Assembly: GCA_038503065.1 (NCBI GenBank)
Contig: JBCAMK010000017.1
Span: forward strand, 1,488,001-1,552,000
Source: Paragyromitra xinjiangensis
Taxonomy: Eukaryota; Ascomycota; Pezizomycetes; Pezizales; Discinaceae
Direction of reading: 5' to 3'
DNA: 64,000 bases
Shown here piece after piece: positions 53,213 through 64,000 of this stretch (positions are counted from its first letter, which is position 1; each line of letters starts with the position of its first letter). The notes under the pieces were generated by a model. The model was not told the origin of the DNA, did no database searches, and worked only from the letters and a program-made list of their open reading frames with translations. A program made the translations under genes and the position numbers.

Positions 53213-54406
53213 GTTTATGCAGTGTGACGGTTCTCTGTGATGGAAGTCGGGTTGAGCTTCTGGAGGAATCGTTGGCTGTGGGGATCTGCTGTCGGTGTAA
53301 TGAGTGTGAGAAATAGTCGTATGAAGTGGCCTAGGTGGTGGCTTCTATTTTTCTTATGTCTTTACTTGATAGTTAGGTTACTTGTGAGGGTAATAAAAAA
53401 AAACTTTGGGGTATGTTGAGTTGGTTTGCTTGGGTGAACTGTTTACGGCGAGAGCTTTGTTTAGGGCTTTAGGGTGAGTTATTGACCTTGGTGAACTGTG
53501 TTCCGGATTGGATTGGCTTTACTGGAATTTCTTCTCATAAGTCGGTAGGTCTAGGCTATGGAATTCTTAGGGGTAGATGTATCTCAGTATGTGAGGGGAG
53601 TAAGCAACTCGTAAAAACTGTCCCCCACCCATGGCCGGTAAACAACTTTTCGACGGGTTGCTCAATTACTCTCCAATTACTCTACTAATCTATACTTAAA
53701 TATAAGATAAATGCAATCTACCATCAACAAAATCTGGACTTGTAGAATATTGGAGATTCTTGAAAACAAGACCCCAGTTGCGCTAAAAAAAAGCTTTTTC
53801 AGTGATTTAGGCAGCTCTTGGGCCTACGAAGAGTTATTTTTCCGATTTTAGTTACATGATGTTTCGGTGAGCCGACTCTGTGATTTAAAGTATTATACCG
53901 TGTAACTAATCACGGATATTAAAAATAAATTTTTTACCTATCATACCTTAGAGCCCTCTCTCTGCTTGTTTCTCTCACTGGGTTGTGATAGGCTTTCTAG
54001 GATATATCTGCGATCAGAATCTTCAGAATAAATTTCATCCATTTCATTCTAGATCTGGGTCGACATTGGAGGTTAAAGCTGCTGCCTCACCAAGAACCTG
54101 AAGCGTGACTCTTTTAGAAGCCTGCCGCATTTAGTTGGGGTTGTACTTTTAGGGCCTGTATGGTGGTTTGTTGATGGCCGAAGCCTCAAAAACTATAGCC
54201 TGAAGCAGCTCTAGCGCTTGGACTTGATCGGTTACGTGGTGACGATCTGGTACGCGGTATAATGCGTTACCTCCGAGGACTATACTATGGTACGAGTTTA
54301 CATTACGAAATTACACTGCGCAGCTGAAACCGCTGTGTCAAACAGGTGCTAAGTGCAGGTTGACCGGCCTAACGTTTACATGCCTCAAGCGTGGAAGTAT
54401 AAACAT
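53213..54406. other. Intergenic, no gene seen
   Basis: AT-rich in its middle. Only short open frames. TATA-like sequence lies well upstream of the tRNA gene. Confidence 0.4.
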
Positions 54407-54518
54407 GAGTCTATGGTCTAGTGGTAAGACGCCTCGCTGCTTCTGTGCGATACAGTGAAAGAACTAAAGCAGTCACCTGAAAAGGTGGGAGACCCGGGTT
54501 CGAATCCTGGTAGATTTA
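54407..54518 (+). tRNA. tRNA gene with an intron (isotype not assigned)
   Basis: Acceptor GAGTCTA pairs with TAGATTT (two G-U pairs). The D arm is GTCT/AGAC around AGTGGTA (A box TGGTCTAGTGG). The T arm is CCGGG/CCTGG around TTCGAAT (B box GGTTCGAATCC). The body is about 39 bases too long, so an intron of that size is needed in the anticodon arm; that region contains the hairpin CTGCTT...AAGCAG. I could not place the anticodon stem cleanly by eye, so the isotype is left open. A T-run follows directly. Confidence 0.7.
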
Positions 54519-54531
54519 TTTTTTTTTCTTT
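54519..54531 (+). terminator. RNA polymerase III terminator of the tRNA gene
   Basis: ATTTTTTTTT immediately after the discriminator base, in coding-strand orientation. Confidence 0.7.
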
Positions 54532-57500
54532 GGGGTTGGATTTTGTGGTTTGTTAGTTGTTGTTTTACTGAGCTTCTCTTAGGGTAAACTAAGAAGTAAA
54601 TGACAGCGAAAAGTGGTGTAGTGGTTAACGCTTCGCCTTCGCCCTGTCGGTCCCAAGTAAGGTTCTGGAGATAGGTTTGGCTTGCTGTTTGGACCCCCGC
54701 TAGTTCGGTTTTTTGGTCACCCTTCGATATGATTTTCTTGATTGGGGTGCTATGAGTGAAGTTCGGCAGGGTAATCTCTGGAGTTTGCCCCTTTCCTTAT
54801 CCTCTATATATAGATAGCAGAAGAATGGTTTTTGGTGTTGTGATGAAAAGTATGCATCGTCGAAGTCTTGAGTTTTGCCGGATGTATGCGTGCCGTTTTG
54901 TAGAGAGTACGTACTGTTAGGGTTCTGAAGCGTGGTTCATAAGAAACGGGTGGTTAGCAGCTGGTGGTTTATGCAGGGGTTTGTGGTTTAGATGGTAGTG
55001 TGTTTTGACGGTTTATCTTGGTAGACGCTTTCCCGTGGGAATTTTCTGCTGAGTAAGTATTCGTCGGTTTATTAGTAACAAGTCAATTATGTAGCTAAGG
55101 TGTTGTAGCCTAAGCGGTGTCGGAGTAATGCTGATCTGAAGTATCTGGTGGAAGAACTAACCAGCCAACGCAGGTTCAAATCCTCAGGCTGCCTCGATCA
55201 AATTACTTCTTTCGTTTTTGCTCCTCGGGTTTAAGTTTCTCTGGATCTCTCCTAAAAGCCTTGACTACTCGGGGTTAAACTAATAGCTCCGGATAACAAC
55301 ACTCAGGGATCAACCTGAAAAGCTCTATTCTCTCCGTACTATCCTTTATGCTGGTACCTAACTCTCATCCCGTTGTCTTGATCTCTACTATAAGTGGCTG
55401 CCCATGGGTGTTGTTGGGAGTAGGAGGGTGAATTTGATAGCAAAATCATATTAATTTTACTTAGTACGATGCCAAAAAAATTATCAAATTCCCTCAAGCA
55501 TGCATTTTCCCTTCTCTATTAATCCCAATTAAGGTATCTAAAACATATTACGTGGTCCCGACCCCACCCGCTATGGCACAGTATGAAAAAACGGGTGAAA
55601 TTTTTACGCGTTTCAAAAAATAAATAAGCCGGAAGCGCTGCGGAATTTGCTAAAGAATCGAGTCACACTGGTTGAATCCTGTAGTAGTCCGGTATTTAGC
55701 AGAATACCGTACTAATACCGTGCTAAGTTCATTCCTTTTTCGTGCTATATTTGTGCGGCGCGTACGCTACTCTTCTATCCAACGGTGAGGGCTCACTCAG
55801 TCGAGAAGCAAAATATTCCTCGCTTCTCTCGATACATTCAAAACTCACTATATTTTGACTTCTCGCTCATATATATAGTTAATTAGTAGTCTCGTGCCAT
55901 ACATTTCGGTCGTCCAGATTTTTTCGATATTTGACGTTCAAAATCTGTATTCTCCCTACACTCGCGTCAACCACCAAAATTAAATAGCGATTTACCAAAA
56001 AGTCTGGAATCGAGACTAGTTAATTAGGTCCTCGGAGTTCCATTAAACAATTTTCTTAATTGGGGTGTGGAGCATAGCTTGGCAGGGCAAAGCCCGGCTT
56101 CTGTATTTCTTTCACTTGTGTGCGTGTACCCACTCCATATAAATGATGGTAATGGGACTGTTCCGTTTGAATAGGTCTGGGATATTTCTTTAGTGGGTAT
56201 TTTGTGGCCTGGTCTGAGATATCACGTTATGTGTATAACTAGGAACGGCACCGGCATAGGTACGGAAGTTTCTTAGCGGGATATCAGAGATTTTGCTAGA
56301 AAAGCCCTACGAAAGAATAAAAGTTTTTGGTCATATCCTGTGTGATTTCGATCTCAGACGGTTGAGATGCAGTAGCTGAATACGTCGACTTTCCCGGAAA
56401 TGTGTTCCTTTAACCCTCAAGTCACACCAGGAGACGATAGAATATCCAGCAATGTCAAAATCATGGTCCACAGCTTGTATTCATGGTCTCTCTCTCAATA
56501 CTACATTCCGAGTGCAAACCCAAATAACCTTAAGAAACGAGCCAAAGAAACGTCCTTGTCCTTCACTAGATCCACCCACTCACTCACTCACTCAAAAAAG
56601 AAAACGTGATTATCATACAAACAAGGTCAAAGTCAACATAAACGAAGGAAATCCAAAACGCCATCCGCTTTCGAACGCCATGCCACATCCGTGATCCGGG
56701 GGTAATGATATTCCTGCACGAGTATCACTATAGAGGTTGATAGGTTGATGTTTTTCTCGCGAGGGTGCTGAAGTAGATGAAGGGTATTGGGTAACAGCGG
56801 AGGGCCGAGAATGTCTTAGGTTGGGTGGGGAGAAAAACATATTATAGCGGGGTGGATCTCGTAATAGTGGTAGGCGTCCAGTAGCAGGTAGGAAAAAAAC
56901 GATGAATCAATGACGAATGATGGTGGACGAATTGTTGACCAAGGAAATGGTAGAGACGGTATTGGATCGAGATGACTAGCAGATGACACATTGGTACCAG
57001 GTTGTGCCTAAAGTTCCATTAGCACATAATACGCGGCGTTTTAAGGTGATAGAAGAGAACTTACCACGCTCATCTACCAATTCTTCATCCTCCTGTGGGA
57101 CAGCGGGCTTGACGATAGCAAGAACGATAGGCTGCATTTTGCCGGTATGGGTCTTTTCCTATCGTGGGAAAGGAGAAGAAATAGAAAGTAACGGAACTGA
57201 GTATCAACAAGACTTGATGATCGCGGTTCAGATACTCTTGTGGTATGGTAGCAAGGAGTAGGGTGGACCAGACGATGGGACTGCAAGATGAATTTATATC
57301 TCCTTTCCCAAAAGTGGGTATAAAGAAACAGTCCATAGCGGTCACAACGAATATTTTTAATGCTAGGCTATCCGTAGAAAGGCTTCGTGATATGGGAAAC
57401 AATACAGGAAAGACGATGAAGTGGGTCCCGGAACAAAAAGCCTACAGTGCTGGTTGGTACGCTTTGGGGCGTGGACTTCAAAGAATCGACAAAGGTAGCA

Positions 57501-58029
57501 CGATCATCTGGTCAATCAGAGTTATCTTTAACAAACTTATCATTGTTGTATTCTCAAGTTAACGTTCTTGGGGATGTGGAGGTGGTTTCATAGTATCGTT
57601 GAAATGGCGTGTGGCTGAGGAACAATGTTAAGCAACGCTAAAGTCTTAGCATTGTGCTGCAGACAAATACAGCTAAGCGCCAACGCCAAGGAATCAAAAA
57701 CAGTAATGATTGATCATTCCCATCCAGCTTTGTCCCCCACAAACCCTGTGATAGCTAATATTCGTTTGATCACCCAAGACGGATATCACGGAAGATACCA
57801 GCTCTCCCTTCGAATGCGAAATAATACCTGGAATTTTTTCGGAACGGCGAAAATAAGGTCAAGAACCAGCCTAGACTTTCCATTTGATATTGACTTTCTC
57901 ACTAGTACGAATCCAAACCCAAAACAAATTAAGGGCGAGATTGTCCCCACAACGATAAATAACAAAAACGCTCGCCAGCTGACAAGGAACTAAAGAAGGT
58001 ATTCGAAAAATCACAAGCAAGCCATTTCA
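54532..58029. other. 3.5 kb gene-poor region with a possible tRNA relic
   Basis: No protein gene is convincing. Near 55100-55195, GTAGCCTAAGCGGT... and GCAGGTTCAAATCCTCAGG look like an A box and B box of a Leu/Ser-type tRNA. The T stem no longer pairs, so it is at best a pseudogene. Near 54612, GTGGTGTAGTGGTTAACGC resembles an isolated A box. Open frames at 56400-57990 lack domain features or splice support. Confidence 0.4.
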
Positions 58030-60487
58030 CTAGATAAGACTCTTCTTTGTATCCGCAACCCTCTCAAGAACTTCAGCCAAGATATCCAATTCGAATTCCA
58101 TCGAGTCGTCATAACCCTCAACACCTTTCCTAGCTTTGAACCCTTCAACAACCTTACCCAGAGGGTGAAGAAATCGACTCTCCACCCTTTCCGCATGCTC
58201 CTTATTTCGTACTCCAAGACGGTCTTGTGTGGTCGGCGACTTGAGAAGGAAGTAATAGAAATTTACCGTAGCTACCAGTGTCGGATAATGATCCTTGAAA
58301 GCCTCCCAGCTCTGTGTATCGTTGCCGGAGAACAACTCGCCGATATCTGGAAAGAGGACTGGAAAAAGCTCCTCCAAAACCACCGGGCTACCGAAAATTG
58401 AGTTCTCAGAGTCTGAAATCCCAGGTCTCGCAATGGTCATAACCTCTTGCATCGTCTCTTCGACATTAAGGTCCGGATGTCTGCGCTCCAAATGATCTCT
58501 CATGTTGTCCTTCCTGACAGTGGTGTGCCCACATACATTACAAATCAAACGCTCCTTATCCCTATGTCTGCTCAATTCGAATCGGATTTCGCCGGCAGAG
58601 GTGGCGTATATTATTTCATCCTTGAGTATTAAGACTACTCTTTCCTTCAACGACTCGAAGGGACAGTGCTCAAGCGTGTCTTTAATATACGCTAACCTCA
58701 CTGCTTCATCTGGGTGCTGTTTCAGAACAGTTGCGACGTGGTAGTGTGATAAGAATCTCGCTTGGGGCGATGATGCAGTAGCGGAGATAGCAGCAAACGT
58801 TTGCAGATACATCAGAAATCCCTCTAGCTCAACCGGAACCTCTCCGAGTCCTCCACCCTGATGAAGAGCAAAAGCACCGATGAATAACACAGCATCAACG
58901 ACAGGTGGCTGAGTCTGCACTGAGCCTAAAACAAGGAAGTTGCGGGATATCTTTTCATGGTCCGGGAAGATAAAGAGGGAGGAAATTGCGATGGCAGTGA
59001 AGCGCTCAGCTAGGAGAAATAAAGATCCGACTTTCGAGAGAGGTACCTCATCCGCAGAAGCAGGCGCTGGAAGGTCTGCGTGTTCGCCTTCTTCGTCGGT
59101 ATTTTCGTGCGGTTCTAAGCTTATTAGCCAATATCAAACTGCTTAACAGGGGAATGCAAACCTTCAATAGTTTCACAGACTTTCAAGAGTTCATCTATTT
59201 TCAACCCTAGTCCTTCACACAAAGCCGCAATAGATTTTACGATCTTTTTAACATCTCCTCTACCTGCTCTTGCTTTCCTTTCATCGTCAATTAGGGTTTG
59301 CCCTCCTGGCACCTTGCTCTTTTCTTTCCTAACCACTTCTTCGTCGTAACTACCAGCCCATCCTATAACCAAGCCCCTTTCTTCCGGATCTTCAGTCAAG
59401 CGCGCGTGATCATGACCATGCACCTTCTCAGGAGAGTCAGTGGATGATTCGTTGTAGCGAGTTCGAGTACGGAGAAGATAAATTTCCAAGATGTGAGATA
59501 GGAACGACTGCAAGAGTCTTGCTTGAAGAAGGGTTTCCGGAGAATCTTCAGTCGGGAGATTCGATAAAGTAGGTAAGCTATCAGCAGTTGAAACCCTAGG
59601 AGGTAGCGGAGGTTTCTCCCCCCTCGCTAGACTAAGTTTTCTCGACTGTCGTAGCTTCGGTTTCGCCAATTCAACAAACCCCAAAATGGCCTTTAGAACA
59701 CCATCAACTTCTTCTCTCTCTAGCCATTGAACTGATTTCATGAAGACGCCTAACAGTGTTGTCAATTCCGTCGACAGGAATCGAGATGGGAATTTCGCAG
59801 CTATTCTCGGATGCACGATAGAAAGTGCTGAAAGAAGAGCGTGGAACTTCCCGAGAGAGTGTTTGTGCGATAGTTTGTCTCCCTCTTGACTTTCTTCCTT
59901 CTCTGAGATTCCATCTTCATCCTCATCTCCAGAGTGAGCCGCTTTATCTTTATCTTCGTCAATTGCGTCTTCCTCGTCGTGGTGTTCAGCGCTCGACCGC
60001 GGAACCCAGTTGAGGGAGGATAGCGACTCAAGAACCTTGATGAACACTTCTCTAGGATTCCCCTTCGTAGCTGCTGACGCAATGAGTTTCTCTGCGGTCT
60101 GAAGGGTTGTTGGAGACGGCGATTCGAGAAATGGGAGAAGAACAGAAACAAGATCCCAGGAAATATCGCGCGCTAGATCTTCCTACTCTAATTGTAAGCT
60201 CCAGCTCTAGCTCAAGCTTAACCTAACCACAAACTCACATGAGTATCCAAAATCTCAGCCAAGGTTTCCAAAAGCTGATTCTGCTCATCGGGCGAGAAGA
60301 ACTCATGCGCGAATGAAAGGTGAACATCCAAGATCGTAGAGTAGGAGAGAAAGTCTTCTGCCTGAAAACTCCAGTTTGCACAATTAGCTCTATTCCCTGT
60401 AGTTGGGACGGGGCTTATTACGGGGATTTCTTCAGCTGCTGTTTTTATGGCAGCTATGGCCTTCTCAATGGTGACCATTCTCTCCAT
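58030..60487 (-). CDS. YAP1-binding protein / glomulin-like family protein with an internal zinc finger (784 aa, three exons)
   Basis: Exons 60487-60239, 60182-59162 and 59114-58030 splice in frame (249 + 1021 + 1085 bases). Introns are GTGAGT...TAG (56 bases) and GTTTGC...GCTAAT...TTAG (47 bases). The helical pattern DLARDISWDLVSVLLPFL, GNPREVFIKVLESL and, near the end, FGSPVVLEELFPVLFPDIG with VNFYYFLLKSP matches my memory of the fungal Ybp1/Ybp2-ALF4-glomulin family. In yeast that family includes a Yap1 partner in peroxide sensing and a kinetochore-associated protein. Length is slightly above the yeast proteins. Odd feature: ICNVCGHTTVRKDNMRDHLERRH, a C-x2-C...H-x4-H finger (58478-58547), sits inside the C-terminal third, which I do not associate with this family. 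Confidence 0.75.
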
Positions 60488-60977
60488 GGTTGTGAATTTG
60501 GTAATTCCTGTTGTGGGATGTGGTGGGTGACGGGATACGCGATAGGAGTGAGGCTCAATCGATTAGGAGAGGGGTTTGTGACCCTTCAGCCACAGTTATG
60601 GGTGACATCATAGGAATAAGGTTTAATTTGGCGCCACAGTTATGGGCAATGTGGCTGTAACAATCTCCAGAGTGGGGTACCAGGTATCCATTACTAACTC
60701 GCTATCCTTTAACATCAAGTAGTACTAGTATGATAAATATAGTAAAGTAACAATCACGCAAATAGACCCCCCCCTCCCGATTAATCCAAGATGCGATGCA
60801 TAACAACCTGATTTGCCCCCAAAAAGCGAAGATATATAATCTTTTTCTCCAGCAGAAACATAGTAGGAACAAAAGGAAGATCATAAAGGTCAAGTAAGTG
60901 ATCGATCGCTTTATCTACCAACCACGACCCGTGTTAGCAAAACCCTTGATAATAGACCCAACAAAACAAACAGCGAA
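60488..60977. other. Intergenic between convergently spaced minus-strand genes
   Basis: Contains a short direct repeat GCCACAGTTATGGG (60590 and 60635). No gene seen. Confidence 0.4.
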
Positions 60978-61496
60978 CTAACGGCTAATAACTCTCAAAA
61001 CCGACCCAAGATTCGGAATCTCGTTCGGAAAATCCCCATTCGACCGTGGTAGTATCCGAAACGGTTCCTCAAGTTCAGTGACATTAACTCTATTCCAATT
61101 CCTCGCTTGCAGTCTTGCGCTATCACACCAAACCTTTAGCCTTGAACGTGAGTAGTTTTATGGAGATACACACCTTTCGACTTTACCGAGCATATTTCCT
61201 TCATCACCCGCATCATTCAGTTTCTTGTACCCGGCGTGTATGAAGCCCTTCATCTGGCTTAGCTCGCGCTCGACTCGATCTAGATACGCTAAAACGCCAA
61301 TGACGAGTGTGTTTTGGTCGTGATGAGCTTGGAATTGGAGTTGGTCTAGGATACTCGGGGTTTGGTTCTGGCGAGGTCGGGGTGTTTGCTGGCGGTCGAT
61401 TTGGGGGACTTGAGATGATGGGGGGGTTTCCATGTCGAGGTCGGTTGAGATGTAGTCGTTGAGGTTTGAGTAGTCGTTGGGTATTGTGTTGGACAT
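60978..61496 (-). CDS. Small protein of unknown function (154 aa, two exons)
   Basis: Exon 1 (61496-61174) starts MSNTIPNDYSNLNDY. An in-frame ATG at 61583 would add 29 residues. A 54-base intron (GTGTGT...TAG, 61173-61120) leads to exon 2 (61119-60978), ARLQARNWNRVNVTELEEP to VLRVISR. The lengths sum to 155 codons. The first half is Pro/Gln-rich, then a helical stretch LAYLDRVERELSQMKGF. No domain is recognised. The clean splice and coding bias make it a likely real gene. Confidence 0.65.
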
Positions 61497-62479
61497 TGTT
61501 TTTAGCGAAGCTCCTGTTGCTTGTGGGGTGGGAGAAAATAGTTTAAGTAGGATCGGTAGCTGAGCTGTTCTAGTGAACTTCAAAGGATGGAAATATCTGA
61601 GATTGGAGGGAATTTGAATTTATAGCGGTCGAGTACGGTGTCGCGCAAGGCAAGGTAAAAATGAGACGTGAAGAGTTCGAATCGTTGCGGCGATGTCGCA
61701 GGAACAGTACCTAAGAAGATGTAAAAAGAGATGAGACGAACCGAGCACGCTGAAAGAGAGTGAACGAAGCACTTACCCGCTTCTACCCTTTGTTCTGTGC
61801 ATACATGTAGTCCTCATCTCCGAACACAACACCTAAGTGGATATACAAGGAGACTGACTACATGTAGGTAAGCGAGAGATAGAGCGAGATTACTACGTTG
61901 ATGAGTGTAACTAAGTATAACTTAATACAATAGCCCAAGCTAATGTTTAGAAGACCCAAACGTTGTATAAGTGTAGATTTTCGTCGATTCGGGTACATGC
62001 ATTCTCGCTAAAAGGAATATAGGTGCTGAGCCCCATATAACTCATATTTCTCGCAGAGGTACTCCCTATCGATCCCAATCCTCGACGTCATTTGATGTAA
62101 GTACATGTAGTAGTGAGGGGATTGGAGGGCAGAGTCTAGCGTTAGTAAGTGTGAGACATTTACTATTCTAATCTTATCTGATCCTCTACCACCCACGAGT
62201 GACATCGCATGACCAGATTGACCCTTTCAGCCAACATGTCACATATTATTCGAACTGCGATGAGGAAAAATTTACCGAGAACTAATGCCACATACTCAAG
62301 ATACCCAATTGACTTGAATTATTTTCCCTACAAAGAAGATGAGATGAAAGGATACATGCAGTGCATCATCCAACATCCGGTACAAACATACATCAGAAAA
62401 GCAAAGTGTTCAGACAAAATACAATCTTGCCACCCACAAACTTGACCGAAACCGCTTGCACACCAAAGCCCTACTACCC
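61497..62479. other. Intergenic; three TACATGTA palindromes
   Basis: TACATGTA occurs at 61802-61809, 61859-61866 and 62102-62109, each followed by G. No gene seen. Confidence 0.4.
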
Positions 62480-62971
62480 TTAGGTATGATAAAGCTCCAC
62501 CTTCCCATTAGAATAGATCGCCTGTCCCCCAGCCCTCCATTCTCCGTTCACATACGACTTACACTCCTCCACAATATTACTGATCGAATTCCCAGCATAC
62601 TTGCACCTAATCATGACCAAGCAGCTCGCGCAAATCGTAGCAGCCGCCGTACCCTCCTGTGCGATGTCGTGGCATTTGGAACCGAAGCAGTTCGTTTGAC
62701 GGCACCAGTCATCGCCCCAGTTGATCAGTTTCTCAGAGACTTTGTTCGCATCAGCAACCGTTGGGGAGCCACCGCTGGTTTCGCACTTGATCTCGGTTTC
62801 TTCGCTCATTACGACATCGCGGGTGATAAGGGGGGCGGAGAAGAGCGCCCTGCCCGGGTGGGAGCTGAGGGAGCGAGCGGCGACGTCGGGTTCGATGGGG
62901 GTTGCGTGGGTGAACGTGAGGAAGATCAAAAGGATCGAGGAGATCAGGAGGAAGACGATATAGGACTTCAT
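62480..62971 (-). CDS. Small secreted cysteine-rich protein (163 aa)
   Basis: Starts MKSYIVFLLISSILLIFL, a strong signal peptide (cleavage likely after THA, residue 23). The mature part has eight cysteines (IKCETS, DDWCRQTNC, SKCHD, TICASC, IRCKY, EECKS), enough for four disulfides, and a C-terminal GEWRAGGQAIYSNGKVEL stretch. It is a single exon with an intact frame. Size, secretion signal and cysteine content are those of fungal effector-like or extracellular defence proteins. No named family is recognised and no activity can be assigned. Confidence 0.7.
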   Translation of the reverse strand: MKSYIVFLLISSILLIFLTFTHATPIEPDVAARSLSSHPGRALFSAPLITRDVVMSEETEIKCETSGGSPTVADANKVSEKLINWGDDWCRQTNCFGSKCHDIAQEGTAAATICASCLVMIRCKYAGNSISNIVEECKSYVNGEWRAGGQAIYSNGKVELYHT

Positions 62972-64000
62972 GGTGGTGGGTTTGTATGAGCGGTTGGAAA
63001 GTTTTCTCGGATGAAAGGGTTTTTTTTTACAGATGCGGACGCGGGTTTGATGGGTGAGAGAGGAGGACTAGCACTGGGTTTTATGGAAAATTAGGTTTCG
63101 TAGAATTGGATAGTAATATCTTTTAGCGGCAAATCTTATTGGACTAATAGCTGTTCCCGTGTCTCATTCAGCTCAGGTAGACTTATCGGACCATTTTATG
63201 ACGTCTTGAATACTCCAACCTGAGCTTTCCCTTCCTCTGCTGCGGTGGCGGGTCTCTTTTGCGTTAGCTTGATATTCCGATTTGTTAAGTTGGTGCTTAG
63301 AAACATAAATTTGATTAGATAAGACTAAAATCTAGAAACCTCTCACCTTATAGGATCACAAATCCCGGGCACATGTGTTCAGGTTTGAAGATATGATGAA
63401 GTTGTTCAAGCTCTAATAAGTTACCCATAGTGGAGTTTGTACTTGATGCATTCCTACTAGTAGAATCAAATTAATCGATCAATGGCTTTGACCTGGTAGA
63501 TGCATAAATTGTTAGCGATACCTGAGGCTACATGTAAGTTAGAAATCTCTCTCAAAAGGTAGTGGATATATGTAGTGATAAATCTGGTTGGAAAACCCCG
63601 GGCAAGTGTTTATGTTTATATATCAATTAGAGTGTCAGACTCCGCAGGTCAATCACCGCCCCATGTACATGAATTAAATACGATATACGCCAAATACATA
63701 GATGAATTACTCAAAATTGCTAAAGGAATCTATGAAACAATAATGACCTTTAACCACAACCTCCATCACTGTTTAGGAAGGTAAAATTTCTCGTTTACCA
63801 CAAATCCTCCGTAACCTGTCATCTTCTAGACAATTCATGCCTACCTCTACATACCGTCCTATTTCCCCTAATATAATTGCAGTTAACCCTCATGACACTC
63901 TTCCTACCTTCAGACGCTACCATAAACGCTTCCCATCCAAAAGCTGGTTGGGTTTGAAGAACATATCCTTTATTCCCCAAACACTAGCTGCCAATATGTC
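62972..64000. other. Intergenic to window end, no gene seen
   Basis: Contains a TACATGTA at 63529-63536. Short open frames only. A gene could begin beyond the window. Confidence 0.4.

Noticed and set aside
54600..54640. A-box-like tRNA start near 54612
   Set aside because: No matching B box, T arm or acceptor partner downstream.
56400..57993. Small frames at 56400-56694, 57245-57562 and 57625-57993
   Set aside because: No start context, splice signals, domains or coding bias that would separate them from chance.

Overview
The window reads as a transposon-rich chromosome segment of a filamentous ascomycete (Pezizomycotina). Supporting signs are 45-80 nt introns with CTAAC-type branch sites, a Ybp/glomulin-family gene, a fungal transmembrane/ankyrin protein, Ty3/gypsy elements including a chromodomain element, a zinc-knuckle ORF1 of Tad type, a Plavaka (KDZ) transposase and Tc1/mariner elements. 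Host genes are confined almost entirely to 43-63 kb. The first 42 kb is a nest of mobile elements.

Layout of 1-42 kb. Positions 1-328 hold the right end of a DNA transposon. An inverted-repeat element (844-3277) carries a large minisatellite. A 9.5 kb Plavaka-type transposon (3624-13172) has termini starting CATCAGCAAAAA, a transposase on the minus strand and two cargo genes on the plus strand, one of them DUF6532-like. A chromodomain Ty3/gypsy element on the minus strand (13679-34998, duplication GCTTC) has been hit three times: by a solo LTR (15940-16641), by a second, different Ty3/gypsy element (16800-27940), and by two non-LTR retroelement copies inside its 5' LTR (31378-34797). Further right are a minisatellite, a second solo LTR, a 250 bp MITE, three adjacent TA-flanked MITEs, and a Tc1/mariner element (39477-41835) that was split by a non-autonomous CATCAG-ended element.

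The most unusual item is the inner Ty3/gypsy element (16800-27940). Beyond gag and pol it carries a third, 3 kb coding region (24371-27377). Its C-terminal half has the HxD...H...R arrangement of 2-oxoglutarate/Fe(II) dioxygenases. The element also contains seven copies of a CpG-rich palindrome with core CGCGTCGACGC(G). LTR-LTR differences in both gypsy elements are all transitions and almost all at CpG. This suggests that methylated-CpG decay acts here, and gives a possible context for a DNA- or RNA-modifying oxygenase on the element. That link is inference.

Layout of 42-64 kb. A transmembrane/ankyrin gene (43356-47806) has about 18 nearly identical ankyrin units and an A9 frameshift. It is followed by a basic low-complexity protein gene (minus, 48749-49861), a five-finger C2H2 gene (51922-53212), an intron-containing tRNA gene (54407-54518), a Ybp/glomulin-like gene with an internal C2H2 finger (minus, 58030-60487), a small two-exon gene (minus, 60978-61496) and a secreted eight-cysteine protein (minus, 62480-62971). 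Intergenic stretches there look ordinary and AT-richer.
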